From Pedobacter sandarakinus (GTDB lineage: Bacteria > Bacteroidota > Bacteroidia > Sphingobacteriales > Sphingobacteriaceae): DNA of 64,000 nucleotides. How positions within the stretch are numbered: the first letter of the stretch is position 1; each line of letters begins with the position of its first letter. Positions 26,760 to 33,367 of the stretch are shown in pieces. The notes under the pieces are model-generated. The model made no database searches, was not told where the DNA came from, and saw only the letters and a program-made list of their open reading frames with translations. The translations under genes were made by a program, and so were the position numbers. The stretch lies in contig NZ_JAPIVG010000004.1 in assembly GCF_026240095.1 (NCBI RefSeq), positions 1 to 64,000 on the forward strand. Reading direction: 5' to 3'.

Positions 26760-28025
26760 ATGGATATTTTTAAGTTTGGCGGCGCTTCGGTTAGAGATGC
26801 TAATGGTGTAAAAAACTTGGCCAGCATTATTCGCGGTTATAAAACAGGGGAGTTACTTGTGGTGATTTCTGCAATGGGCAAGATCACGAACCAACTGGAA
26901 GAACTATCGAAAGGTTACCTGCAAGGAAGCAGTGAAACCCATAAAATTTTTGAAGAAATAAAAGCCTTTCACTTCGAGATCATTGAACAACTTTTTGGGG
27001 ATAAGGGTAGTCAAGTTTACAATGATGTTGCCAATACATTCGTAGAGATTGAATGGCTGATTGAAGATGAACCAGACAATGATCCAGATTACATTTACGA
27101 TCAAATTGTATCAATCGGAGAAATTGTATCAACAAAAATTGTTACCGCTTACCTAAACCTAATTGGCGTTAAAGCCCTTTGGGCAGATGCCAGGAATTAC
27201 ATTCAGACTGATAACACTTATCGTGAAGGAAAGATTGATTGGGCTAAAACTCAACAGAAAATTCAAAATGGATTAACACCACTTTTGAAGGATAATATCA
27301 TTGTAACCCAGGGTTTCATAGGCGGAACCACTGAAAATTACACCACAACATTGGGCAGAGAAGGTTCCGATTATTCTGCAGCAATTTTCGCTTCTTGCTT
27401 AAATGCAGATGCAGTAACCATTTGGAAAGATGTTCCTGGAGTACTAAATGCCGATCCAAAATGGTTTGATGAAACCGAAAAAATCCCTCAGCTCTCCTAC
27501 CATGATGCTATCGAACTAACTTATTACGGGGCAACAGTTATTCATCCAAAAACAATTAAACCACTACAGAATAAAGGCATCCCACTTTTTGTGCGTTCTT
27601 TTATAGAACCTCAGGGTACAGGAACGGCCATCACTAAAGATAATAACCCACTGCCTGTACCCTCTTTTATTTTTAAAATTAACCAGGCTTTAATTTCCAT
27701 TTTTCCAAAGGATTACTCGTTTATTATTGAGGAAAATCTGAGCAATATATTCGAATTATTTCACAGGCATAAAATAAAAATTAATACCATGCTTAATTCC
27801 GCCATTAGCTTTTCTGTAAGCGTAGATGACCATAGTAAAAAAATCGAAAAATTAATTACCGATCTATCTACAGAATTTACAGTAAAGTACAATAAAGGAT
27901 TAGAATTGGTTACTATCAGGTATTACAATCAAAGCACTATAGATCGGGTTACCGTTGATAAAGATATCCTGTTAGAGGTAAAAAGCCGTTACACCTGCCA
28001 AATGGTGATGAAAAATAAAGCTTGA
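26760..28025 (+). CDS. Aspartate kinase (monofunctional)
   Basis: I place the start at the ATG at 26760 (MDIFKFGGASVRDANGVKN), 1 nt after the GNAT stop; an ATG at 26721 would overlap that gene and add 13 residues lacking family similarity. The product has 421 aa. The amino-acid-kinase motif KFGGASVRD starts it; TLGREGSDYSAA and WKDVPGVLNADP follow, then ELTYYGATVIHPKTIKPL. The last ~120 residues are ACT-like and may sense lysine or threonine. It catalyses the first step of the aspartate family pathway. Confidence 0.9.
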   Translation: MDIFKFGGASVRDANGVKNLASIIRGYKTGELLVVISAMGKITNQLEELSKGYLQGSSETHKIFEEIKAFHFEIIEQLFGDKGSQVYNDVANTFVEIEWLIEDEPDNDPDYIYDQIVSIGEIVSTKIVTAYLNLIGVKALWADARNYIQTDNTYREGKIDWAKTQQKIQNGLTPLLKDNIIVTQGFIGGTTENYTTTLGREGSDYSAAIFASCLNADAVTIWKDVPGVLNADPKWFDETEKIPQLSYHDAIELTYYGATVIHPKTIKPLQNKGIPLFVRSFIEPQGTGTAITKDNNPLPVPSFIFKINQALISIFPKDYSFIIEENLSNIFELFHRHKIKINTMLNSAISFSVSVDDHSKKIEKLITDLSTEFTVKYNKGLELVTIRYYNQSTIDRVTVDKDILLEVKSRYTCQMVMKNKA

Positions 28026-28035
28026 GCATCGACTA

Positions 28036-29217
28036 ATGAACGAAAATATTCTGAATGAGGAGATACAAAAATTTATCGACAACAACTTAGAGAAAGATGT
28101 TACCGAGATTGCGCTGGCAAAAAATAAGTTTGCTGAGGTAAGCGCCCAAGAGATTGCGGGGCAAATTTTATCTAAAAGAAAAGCAGAAAAAAAATTACCA
28201 ACCTGGTTTAACGCTAAAGGAATTTATTATCCCCCAAGTTTATCAATCGAACAAACCTCATCAGAATTAACCGCAGAATACAAGGCAAAACTGTTGATTG
28301 GAACATCGGTCGTCGATATTACTGGCGGATTTGGTGTAGACGCCTATTTCTTTGCGCAAAGAATGAAAATAGTTAAACACTGTGAGATTAACCCAGCATT
28401 ATCAAAAATTGCAGAACACAATGCAGCAGTACTAGGAGCAAATAATATAGCATTTGAATCTCAGGATGGCTTGGCATTAATAGCAGATCTACCTAATCAA
28501 GTAGATAACATCTATGTAGATCCCGCACGGCGGGCGAAAAAAGGCAAAGTATTTCTCTTAAAAGATTGTTCACCGGATATTGTTGAACATTTGCCATTCT
28601 TACTCCAAAAGGCGACACGTGTTTTGATTAAGACGGCTCCACTGCTAGATATCACAGCAGGGTTAGCTGAACTAAGCAATGTTAGTGAGATTCATATTGT
28701 AAGTGTAAAAAACGAATGTAAAGAACTGTTATGGGTTATTGACCGAAATAGCGAGCAAGATCCAACCGTATTTGCTGTAGCGATAAATGAGACCGAAAAA
28801 GTTTTTAAGTTTAAATTATCGCAACGAGATATTTCAGCAGATTTTGCAGATGATCTGTCTCATTTCAATTACCTGTACGAGCCAGATACTGCATTGTTAA
28901 AATCGGGCGCTTTTAATCTTATTGGAAGAGTATATAATTTAAAGAAGTTGCAACAGCAAACGCAACTGTTTGTAAGCGACATAATTAATATCAGTTTTCC
29001 GGGAAGGATCTTCAAAATTGTAAAGTTTATTACCGCCTCGGAACTTAAAAAAAACGCTAACTTAAATGCCAACGTAATTGTTAGAAACTATCCGGCAAAG
29101 GCCGAAGACTTAGTGAAGAAATATAGAATTAAACCTAGTAACACATTATTTCTAATCTTCACTAGGTGGCATAACGATAACATCATTATCCAAGCTGAAA
29201 TTAAACAACATTATTAA
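28036..29217 (+). CDS. THUMP-like class I SAM methyltransferase
   Basis: A protein of 393 aa. An N-terminal helical part (1-80) precedes a SAM-binding fold with motif I VVDITGGFGVDAYFFA and CEINPALSKIAEHNA, and a motif IV-like IYVDPARR. The last ~90 residues (KKNANLNANVIVRNYPAKAEDLVKKYRIK) match the THUMP-like ferredoxin-fold module of the PG_1098 family from Porphyromonas. RNA is the probable substrate by analogy, not demonstrated. It is 10 nt after aspartate kinase and ends at a shared terminator. Confidence 0.8.
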   Translation: MNENILNEEIQKFIDNNLEKDVTEIALAKNKFAEVSAQEIAGQILSKRKAEKKLPTWFNAKGIYYPPSLSIEQTSSELTAEYKAKLLIGTSVVDITGGFGVDAYFFAQRMKIVKHCEINPALSKIAEHNAAVLGANNIAFESQDGLALIADLPNQVDNIYVDPARRAKKGKVFLLKDCSPDIVEHLPFLLQKATRVLIKTAPLLDITAGLAELSNVSEIHIVSVKNECKELLWVIDRNSEQDPTVFAVAINETEKVFKFKLSQRDISADFADDLSHFNYLYEPDTALLKSGAFNLIGRVYNLKKLQQQTQLFVSDIINISFPGRIFKIVKFITASELKKNANLNANVIVRNYPAKAEDLVKKYRIKPSNTLFLIFTRWHNDNIIIQAEIKQHY

Positions 29218-29220
29218 CGC

Positions 29221-29251
29221 AAAAAGCCTTTCGTTTTTCGAGAGGCTTTTT
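29221..29251. terminator. Bidirectional terminator
   Basis: AAAAAGCCTTTCG (29221-29233) pairs with CGAGAGGCTTTTT (29239-29251) with one G-T wobble and a 5-nt loop. A and T runs lie at both ends, so it serves the methyltransferase gene on the plus strand and cspA on the minus strand. Confidence 0.9.
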
Positions 29252-29275
29252 CTGGGTTAGAGTCACTTTAAAGAA

Positions 29276-29473
29276 CTAAATCTTCTTCACATTCACGGCT
29301 TGAAGACCCTTTCTTCCTTCGGCAACTTCAAATTCAACAGTATCGTTTTCTTTCAAGCTATCTATTCCGCCCAGAACATCTTTGAAATGTACAAATAAAT
29401 CTTTGTTGTCTTCTTGAACGATAAATCCAAATCCCTTTTCGGTGTTAAACCATTTTACTTTCCCAGTTGCCAT
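29276..29473 (-). CDS. cspA: Cold-shock protein
   Basis: A protein of 65 aa, complete for the family. RNP1 is KGFGFIV and RNP2 is LFVHF; the start GKVKWFNTEKGFGFI is typical. It binds single-stranded RNA or DNA as an RNA chaperone. A promoter with both elements lies upstream and gives a leader of about 110 nt, a trait of cold-shock genes whose leaders act as thermosensors in E. coli; leader folding here is not checked. Confidence 0.93.
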   Translation of the reverse strand: MATGKVKWFNTEKGFGFIVQEDNKDLFVHFKDVLGGIDSLKENDTVEFEVAEGRKGLQAVNVKKI

Positions 29474-29591
29474 AAAATAAAAAAAATGTATAAAATTAAA
29501 CCTTTATGCTTTGATCATCATTTCTTGCAACCGATTGAAGTTTATTCATTTAAACAACCAGATTTTAGCGCTAATACTGAAACAAAACTAT

Positions 29592-29621
29592 CAAATATAA
29601 TAATTACAACATAAAACGCAA
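29592..29621 (-). promoter_or_regulatory. cspA promoter (TTG-N19-TATATTTG)
   Basis: On the minus strand, TTG (29619-29621) is followed after 19 nt by TATATTTG (29592-29599), a match to the Bacteroidota housekeeping consensus. The start of transcription would be near 29585-29587. Confidence 0.65.
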
Positions 29622-29658
29622 CCAAAAAATGCCCTTCTAACATATTTGTTGCGTTTTA
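29612..29658 (-). terminator. Hairpin downstream of the peroxiredoxin gene
   Basis: An 11-bp perfect inverted repeat, TAAAACGCAAC (29612-29622) with GTTGCGTTTTA (29648-29658), with a 25-nt loop. It lies 18 nt after the peroxiredoxin stop on the minus strand and overlaps the cspA -33 element, so it may terminate one gene and shape the promoter of the next. The T run after the stem is short. Confidence 0.55.
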
Positions 29659-29676
29659 CATCCCTTATTTCTGCAA

Positions 29677-30312
29677 TTATTTATTTGGCTGAGGAGTTGT
29701 ACGCAAATAAGGTTTAATTACTTGGTGTCCTTTAGGGAATTTTGCTGGAATATCCTCAGTTTTTATACTATTAACAACAATTACGTCATCTCCATCATTC
29801 CAATCTGCTGGTGTTGCCACACTGTAATTTGCCGTAAGCTGTAAAGAATCGATTACACGCAACACTTCATTAAAATTTCTACCTGTAGATGCCGGATAAG
29901 TGATCATCAACTTCACTTTTTTATCTGGACTAATTACGAAAAGAGATCTTACTGTTAGGGTTTCTGATGCATTTGGATGAATCATATCGTATAAATTTGC
30001 TACAGTTTTTTCTGGGTCAGCAATAATTGGAAACTCCACTGAGGTATTCTGGGTCTCATTAATATCACTAATCCAACCTTGATGAGAGGTTGCAGAATCT
30101 ACACTTAAAGCTAGCACTTTCACGTTACGTTTTTCAAACTCACCTTTCAATGCTGCAGTCCTACCCAATTCTGTGGTACAAACAGGCGTATAATCTGCAG
30201 GGTGAGAAAACAATACTCCCCAGCTATCGCCTAAAAAATCGTAAAAATCTATATTACCTATCGAGGTTTCTGCCTGAAAGTTTGGTGCGGTATCTCCTAG
30301 TCTTATGCTCAT
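29677..30312 (-). CDS. 1-Cys peroxiredoxin (Prx6 type)
   Basis: A protein of 211 aa with a single cysteine, C45 in HPADYTPVCTTELG, which is the peroxidatic residue. There is no resolving cysteine, so it belongs to the 1-Cys class and needs an external thiol. The long C-terminal arm (VATPADWNDGDDVIVVNSI, then FPKGHQVIKPYLRTTPQ) is the Prx6 dimer arm. It reduces hydrogen peroxide or alkyl hydroperoxides in the cytosol. Confidence 0.92.
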   Translation of the reverse strand: MSIRLGDTAPNFQAETSIGNIDFYDFLGDSWGVLFSHPADYTPVCTTELGRTAALKGEFEKRNVKVLALSVDSATSHQGWISDINETQNTSVEFPIIADPEKTVANLYDMIHPNASETLTVRSLFVISPDKKVKLMITYPASTGRNFNEVLRVIDSLQLTANYSVATPADWNDGDDVIVVNSIKTEDIPAKFPKGHQVIKPYLRTTPQPNK

Positions 30313-30410
30313 ACTGTTATTTATCTAAATGTTAATGTAAACAAATCTAATAAATACTATAGTAAATACATAGGGATTGTATGCATTTAAGACATTCAAA
30401 TTATAAATAT

Positions 30411-30445
30411 AAAAAAACCTTGAAGAGATTAGTCAACAAGGTTTT
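30411..30445 (-). terminator. Terminator of the sigma-protease operon
   Basis: On the minus strand AAAACCTTG (30437-30445) pairs with CAAGGTTTT (30414-30422), followed by three further T's. It lies 26 nt after the stop of the protease gene. Confidence 0.8.
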
Positions 30446-30470
30446 AAGAAAATTAATTTGTTTGGGTAAA

Positions 30471-31568
30471 TTAATTATAAACTTTGATCATGAATACACA
30501 ATCCTGTAATTTCTCTATTTGTTTAGGCCGTTTCAATCCTGATAGTAAACTTTTCTTTGTTGCAGTTAACCTATTTATTCCCAAGGAATCTTGTGGAATT
30601 GCCCGCATTGCTTCCAAAATATATTTAGACTTTATTGCAAATGCTGCACCTTCGGTCTGATCGGGTTTGCCACTGATAATTCCTACTAAATTTCCATTGG
30701 TATCTAGAAGTGGACCACCACTATTTCCGGGATTAACAGGAATAGATACCTGATACTGGGTTGTATCGCCAACAAAACCATTTTTTGAGCTTACATAACC
30801 TTCGCCAAGTACTGCATCATCTTTTGGATAACCTAAAGTGTAAACTGTTTCGCCAATGCTACTGGTGTTTTTCTTAATGGTATAAGGAATAGCAGATAAA
30901 TTAACAAAATTCTTATCACTAATTTTTAAGATCGCGATGTCATTCTGCGGATCCGTATAAACAGATTTGACTTTAAAAGATTCACCTTTGCTGTTTTGAA
31001 CATACAGCGAATCCGCTCCATTAATCACATGCAAGTTGGTTAGTACATAACCATTTGTAGAAATGGCGAAGCCCGTTCCACCGAAACTATTCTGGACAGC
31101 AGGCTTACCTGCGACAGAATTTGTATTGTTGATTTTGCGAATTAAACTGTTTTGAGTTTTAATCGCTTTGTTAACCTGATTACTAAGCAAAACAAGTTGC
31201 TCTTTCTGTTTGGTATTATGCTGAATAGAATAAACCGAAACGAGAGACAAAACCAAGAAAGAAGCAGCTACAGCAATGGCTGATTTATGTTTCCTCCAGA
31301 GCTGAACCACACGCGAAGGATGTGGTTTTAACGATGCGGCTAAGTGATCGACATCAATTTCGGCGTGGATTTGATTCAATTGATCTTTAAGCTTTGCCTG
31401 ACCAGCAAAAATATCCATAGCTTCTAAAAAGAATTTATGCGATACAACTTTATGATCTACAGTGGCATCATTTTTACGCAAGGCTTCCAGTTCCGCAGCT
31501 TCTTGCGGATTAAGTTTACCTAAAAGATAATCTTCAATAATTGCATCTAACTCCAAATCGTTTCTCAT
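30471..31568 (-). CDS. Membrane-bound trypsin-like protease with anti-sigma-like head
   Basis: I choose the ATG at 31568 (MRNDLELDAIIEDYLLGKLN), 8 nt after the sigma gene; an ATG at 31616 would overlap it. The product has 365 aa. Residues 1-70 look like the cytoplasmic head of Bacteroidota anti-sigma factors (IEDYLLGKLNPQEAAELEAL). After a positive patch WRKHK a single membrane helix covers about 97-114. A short coiled stretch (118-148) leads to a trypsin-like domain with triad H180 (LTNLHVING), D210 (QNDIAIL) and S283 (NPGNSGGPL). There is no PDZ domain. By the positive-inside rule the protease faces the periplasm. It probably controls the sigma factor encoded before it; whether proteolysis is the signal step is inference. 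Confidence 0.82.
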   Translation of the reverse strand: MRNDLELDAIIEDYLLGKLNPQEAAELEALRKNDATVDHKVVSHKFFLEAMDIFAGQAKLKDQLNQIHAEIDVDHLAASLKPHPSRVVQLWRKHKSAIAVAASFLVLSLVSVYSIQHNTKQKEQLVLLSNQVNKAIKTQNSLIRKINNTNSVAGKPAVQNSFGGTGFAISTNGYVLTNLHVINGADSLYVQNSKGESFKVKSVYTDPQNDIAILKISDKNFVNLSAIPYTIKKNTSSIGETVYTLGYPKDDAVLGEGYVSSKNGFVGDTTQYQVSIPVNPGNSGGPLLDTNGNLVGIISGKPDQTEGAAFAIKSKYILEAMRAIPQDSLGINRLTATKKSLLSGLKRPKQIEKLQDCVFMIKVYN

Positions 31569-31576
31569 TTCAATTA

Positions 31577-32143
31577 TTATGGTTGAAAAAATATTTTCTT
31601 TAATCTCTGCAGGCACTTATATTTCTGTGTTTTAGCATTATCAGTATTAGTGTAGCCAAATTTTTCACAAATATCCTGCATGGATAAATTGTGGATATAA
31701 AAATCCTGAATAATTGTTTTACAGGGTTCGCCCAAATGATCAAGCGCAGATTGCATCTTAACAAATTGATTGTCTTTTTCCTCATGCTGATCCACATCTT
31801 CCTCAACAGCGAAAACATCTTCGTAATCGGTAATGTTCCCGGTTTTTCTGCTACTTTGGGTAAGTTTTTTCAACCAAAGACGCCTGCAAACAGAGTATAT
31901 ATAGGTTTTCAATTTACTACTTAACTCAAAATTGCCACTCTTAATTTTGTTATATAAAATAATGATCGCTTCCTGATAAACGTCTTTTGCATCATCTTCA
32001 TCGCCATTATTATTTAGTATAAATTGCAAAACCATTGCAAAGTAAGCCTTATATAACTTATTAAGCGTATCCTCTGAGTTATTTAGAATACCTAAAATAA
32101 CCTCCCTATCTGTTGGAACTGAACTCTTTAAACTGTTATTCAC
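31577..32143 (-). CDS. ECF-type RNA polymerase sigma factor
   Basis: A protein of 188 aa starting with GTG at 32143; an in-frame TAA lies two codons upstream and no ATG exists before residue 43, so GTG is the only reasonable start seen. Region 2 is LNKLYKAYFAMVLQFILNNNGDEDDAKDVYQEAIIILYNKI (residues about 29-69), with DVYQEA the core-binding block; region 4 is LGEPCKTIIQDFYIHNLSMQDICEKFGYTNTDNAKTQKYKC (about 137-177). It is followed at 8 nt by the anti-sigma/protease gene. Two copies of the motif GGGTTAC-N16/17-TATTAAC precede it, one ending 2 nt before the GTG, suggesting self-regulation. Confidence 0.88.
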   Translation of the reverse strand: MNNSLKSSVPTDREVILGILNNSEDTLNKLYKAYFAMVLQFILNNNGDEDDAKDVYQEAIIILYNKIKSGNFELSSKLKTYIYSVCRRLWLKKLTQSSRKTGNITDYEDVFAVEEDVDQHEEKDNQFVKMQSALDHLGEPCKTIIQDFYIHNLSMQDICEKFGYTNTDNAKTQKYKCLQRLKKIFFQP

Positions 32144-32145
32144 TA

Positions 32146-32175
32146 GTTAATACGTTTTTCGATAAATAGTAACCC
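32146..32175 (-). promoter_or_regulatory. Proximal ECF-type promoter motif of the sigma gene
   Basis: On the minus strand GGGTTAC (32169-32175), 16 nt, then TATTAAC (32146-32152). The element ends 2 nt before the GTG start, so a transcript from it would be leaderless or start just inside the gene. Spacing equals that of the three lipoprotein promoters. Confidence 0.55.
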
Positions 32176-32198
32176 AATATTAGACAAAAAAATATTTA

Positions 32199-32229
32199 TG
32201 CAAGCTATAATAAGTTAATACAGCTTGCA
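32199..32229. repeat. 8-bp inverted repeat around the distal sigma-gene promoter
   Basis: TGCAAGCT (32199-32206) and AGCTTGCA (32222-32229) are perfect inverted arms with a 15-nt spacer that contains the TATTAAC box of the distal promoter. It could be an operator or an RNA hairpin in the leader. Confidence 0.45.
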
Positions 32230-32244
32230 AGGTAAGGGTAACCC
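32214..32244 (-). promoter_or_regulatory. Distal ECF-type promoter motif of the sigma gene
   Basis: On the minus strand GGGTTAC (32238-32244), 17 nt, then TATTAAC (32214-32220). The spacer is one nucleotide longer than in the other four copies. A transcript from here would have a leader of roughly 65 nt before the GTG. Confidence 0.45.
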
Positions 32245-32283
32245 CGGGCATCAAAAAATATTTTATTTTTTTTTAAAATTTCT

Positions 32284-32313
32284 GGGTTACCTTTTTACCT
32301 TTGCGGCATTAAC
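32284..32313 (+). promoter_or_regulatory. ECF-type promoter of lipoprotein 1
   Basis: GGGTTAC (32284-32290), 16 nt, then CATTAAC (32307-32313). The ATG follows 32 nt later. The same layout precedes lipoproteins 2 and 3 and the sigma gene. Confidence 0.7.
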
Positions 32314-32345
32314 AAGAAAATTAATAACATAAAAAATTTCAAATC

Positions 32346-32567
32346 ATGAAAAATGCATTCAAATTAGGCTTTTTAGCTTTAGCTTTATCTTTATCAGTTG
32401 TTGCTTGTAACTCAGAAAAAAAAGCTGAAGGTGCTGATACTACTTTAACTGATTCTTCTACAATTGTTACTGACACAACTGCTGTTGATACAATGGTTAA
32501 AGATTCTACAGTTAAAGATACTACTGTAAAAGCTACTACAACTACTACTGAAGAAGTTAAACACTAG
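32346..32567 (+). CDS. Small Thr/Asp-rich lipoprotein, copy 1
   Basis: A protein of 73 aa with a lipobox ending at C21 (LSVVAC). The mature part is about 53 residues and almost wholly Thr, Asp, Ser, Val, Lys and Glu, with a loose repeat DTTAVDTMVKDSTVKDTT. It has no predicted fold. It shares near-identical signal peptides and promoter with two following paralogues. Its own promoter and terminator make it an independent unit. A role as an abundant stress-induced outer-membrane lipoprotein is inference. Confidence 0.8.
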   Translation: MKNAFKLGFLALALSLSVVACNSEKKAEGADTTLTDSSTIVTDTTAVDTMVKDSTVKDTTVKATTTTTEEVKH

Positions 32568-32583
32568 TCTAACTTAACTTATA

Positions 32584-32620
32584 AAAAACGGCCTGAAATT
32601 CATTTTCCAGGCCGTTTTTA
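32584..32620 (+). terminator. Terminator of lipoprotein 1
   Basis: AAAAACGGCCTG (32584-32595) pairs perfectly with CAGGCCGTTTTT (32608-32619), 12-nt loop. It begins 17 nt after the stop codon. Confidence 0.92.
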
Positions 32621-32645
32621 TATAATAATTTTTTTTCACTTCGGT

Positions 32646-32675
32646 GGGTTACCTTTTACCAATTTGCGTATTAAA
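32646..32675 (+). promoter_or_regulatory. ECF-type promoter of lipoprotein 2
   Basis: GGGTTAC (32646-32652), 16 nt, then TATTAAA (32669-32675), 30 nt before the ATG at 32706. Confidence 0.7.
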
Positions 32676-32705
32676 GGTAAATTAAACACTAAAACAATAT
32701 TTAAA

Positions 32706-32924
32706 ATGAAAAATGCATTCAAATTAGGTTTCTTAGCTTTGGCTTTATCTTTATCAGTTGTTGCTTGTAACTCAGAGAAAAAAGCAGAAGGTAACGATAC
32801 TATGTTAACTGATTCATCTACTATCGTATCAGATACTACTGCTACAGATACAATGGTTAAAGATTCTACTGTAAAAGATACTACTGTTGCTGTTACTACA
32901 GAAACTACTGAAGTAAAACACTAG
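32706..32924 (+). CDS. Small Thr/Asp-rich lipoprotein, copy 2
   Basis: I use the ATG at 32706, which gives the same start (MKNAFKLGFLALALSLSVVA, then C21) as copies 1 and 3; an earlier ATG at 32664 lies inside the promoter motif and is rejected. The product has 72 aa and is closely similar to copy 1 over its length (NSEKKAEGNDTMLTDSSTIV, DTMVKDSTVKDTTVA). It lies 360 nt after the start of copy 1. Confidence 0.8.
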   Translation: MKNAFKLGFLALALSLSVVACNSEKKAEGNDTMLTDSSTIVSDTTATDTMVKDSTVKDTTVAVTTETTEVKH

Positions 32925-32943
32925 TTTTAAACTTAATATTTGC

Positions 32944-32978
32944 AAGGCCTCAATTTTTTTTGAGGCTTTCTTATTTTT
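32944..32978 (+). terminator. Terminator of lipoprotein 2
   Basis: GCCTCAA (32947-32953) pairs with TTGAGGC (32960-32966), loop of T's, followed by a T-rich tail. It starts 20 nt after the stop codon and ends just before the next promoter. Confidence 0.8.
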
Positions 32979-32980
32979 GT

Positions 32981-33010
32981 GGGTTACCTTTTCAATTTTC
33001 TGGTATTAAG
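32981..33010 (+). promoter_or_regulatory. ECF-type promoter of lipoprotein 3
   Basis: GGGTTAC (32981-32987), 16 nt, then TATTAAG (33004-33010), 32 nt before the ATG at 33043. Confidence 0.7.
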
Positions 33011-33042
33011 AGTATTATTAACCCCCTAAAACAAAAAACAAA

Positions 33043-33243
33043 ATGAAAAATGCATTCAAATTAGGCTTTTTAGCCTTGGCTTTATCTCTTTCAGTAGTTG
33101 CTTGCAGCTCAGATAAAAAAGCTGGTGACGCCGATTCTACCGCTACAGACACCACAATGGTTGACACAATGGCAAAAGATACAATGATGATGGACACCAT
33201 GAAAATGGATACTACTAAAATGGATACTGCATCAAAAATGTAG
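33043..33243 (+). CDS. Small Asp/Met/Thr-rich lipoprotein, copy 3
   Basis: A protein of 66 aa sharing the signal peptide and C21 lipobox of copies 1 and 2 (VVACSSDKKAGDADS). The tail has drifted to a Met/Asp-rich pattern (VDTMAKDTMMMDTMKMDTTK), with nine Met after the lipidation site. Met-rich acidic tails can bind copper or be oxidised, but no such role is shown. It ends the tandem array and is followed by a very strong terminator. Confidence 0.8.
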   Translation: MKNAFKLGFLALALSLSVVACSSDKKAGDADSTATDTTMVDTMAKDTMMMDTMKMDTTKMDTASKM

Positions 33244-33258
33244 TCTATTCTCATCGAT

Positions 33259-33297
33259 AGCAAAAAGACTTTAGGGAGTACCTAAAGTCTTTTTGCT
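33259..33297 (+). terminator. Terminator of lipoprotein 3
   Basis: A 17-bp perfect stem (33259-33275 with 33281-33297, core AAAGACTTTAGG) has a 5-nt loop, and its 3' arm ends in a T-rich run. It insulates the array from purB. Confidence 0.92.
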
Positions 33298-33367
33298 TTT
33301 ATAATGGCTATTATCCTTAAATCTCACCAATTGTAGTAAATTTGCGGCAAAATTATAATCCGCAAAA

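Noticed and set aside
32664..32705. Longer start for lipoprotein 2 (ATG at 32664)
   Set aside because: It overlaps the promoter motif and would put 14 residues before an otherwise conserved signal peptide.
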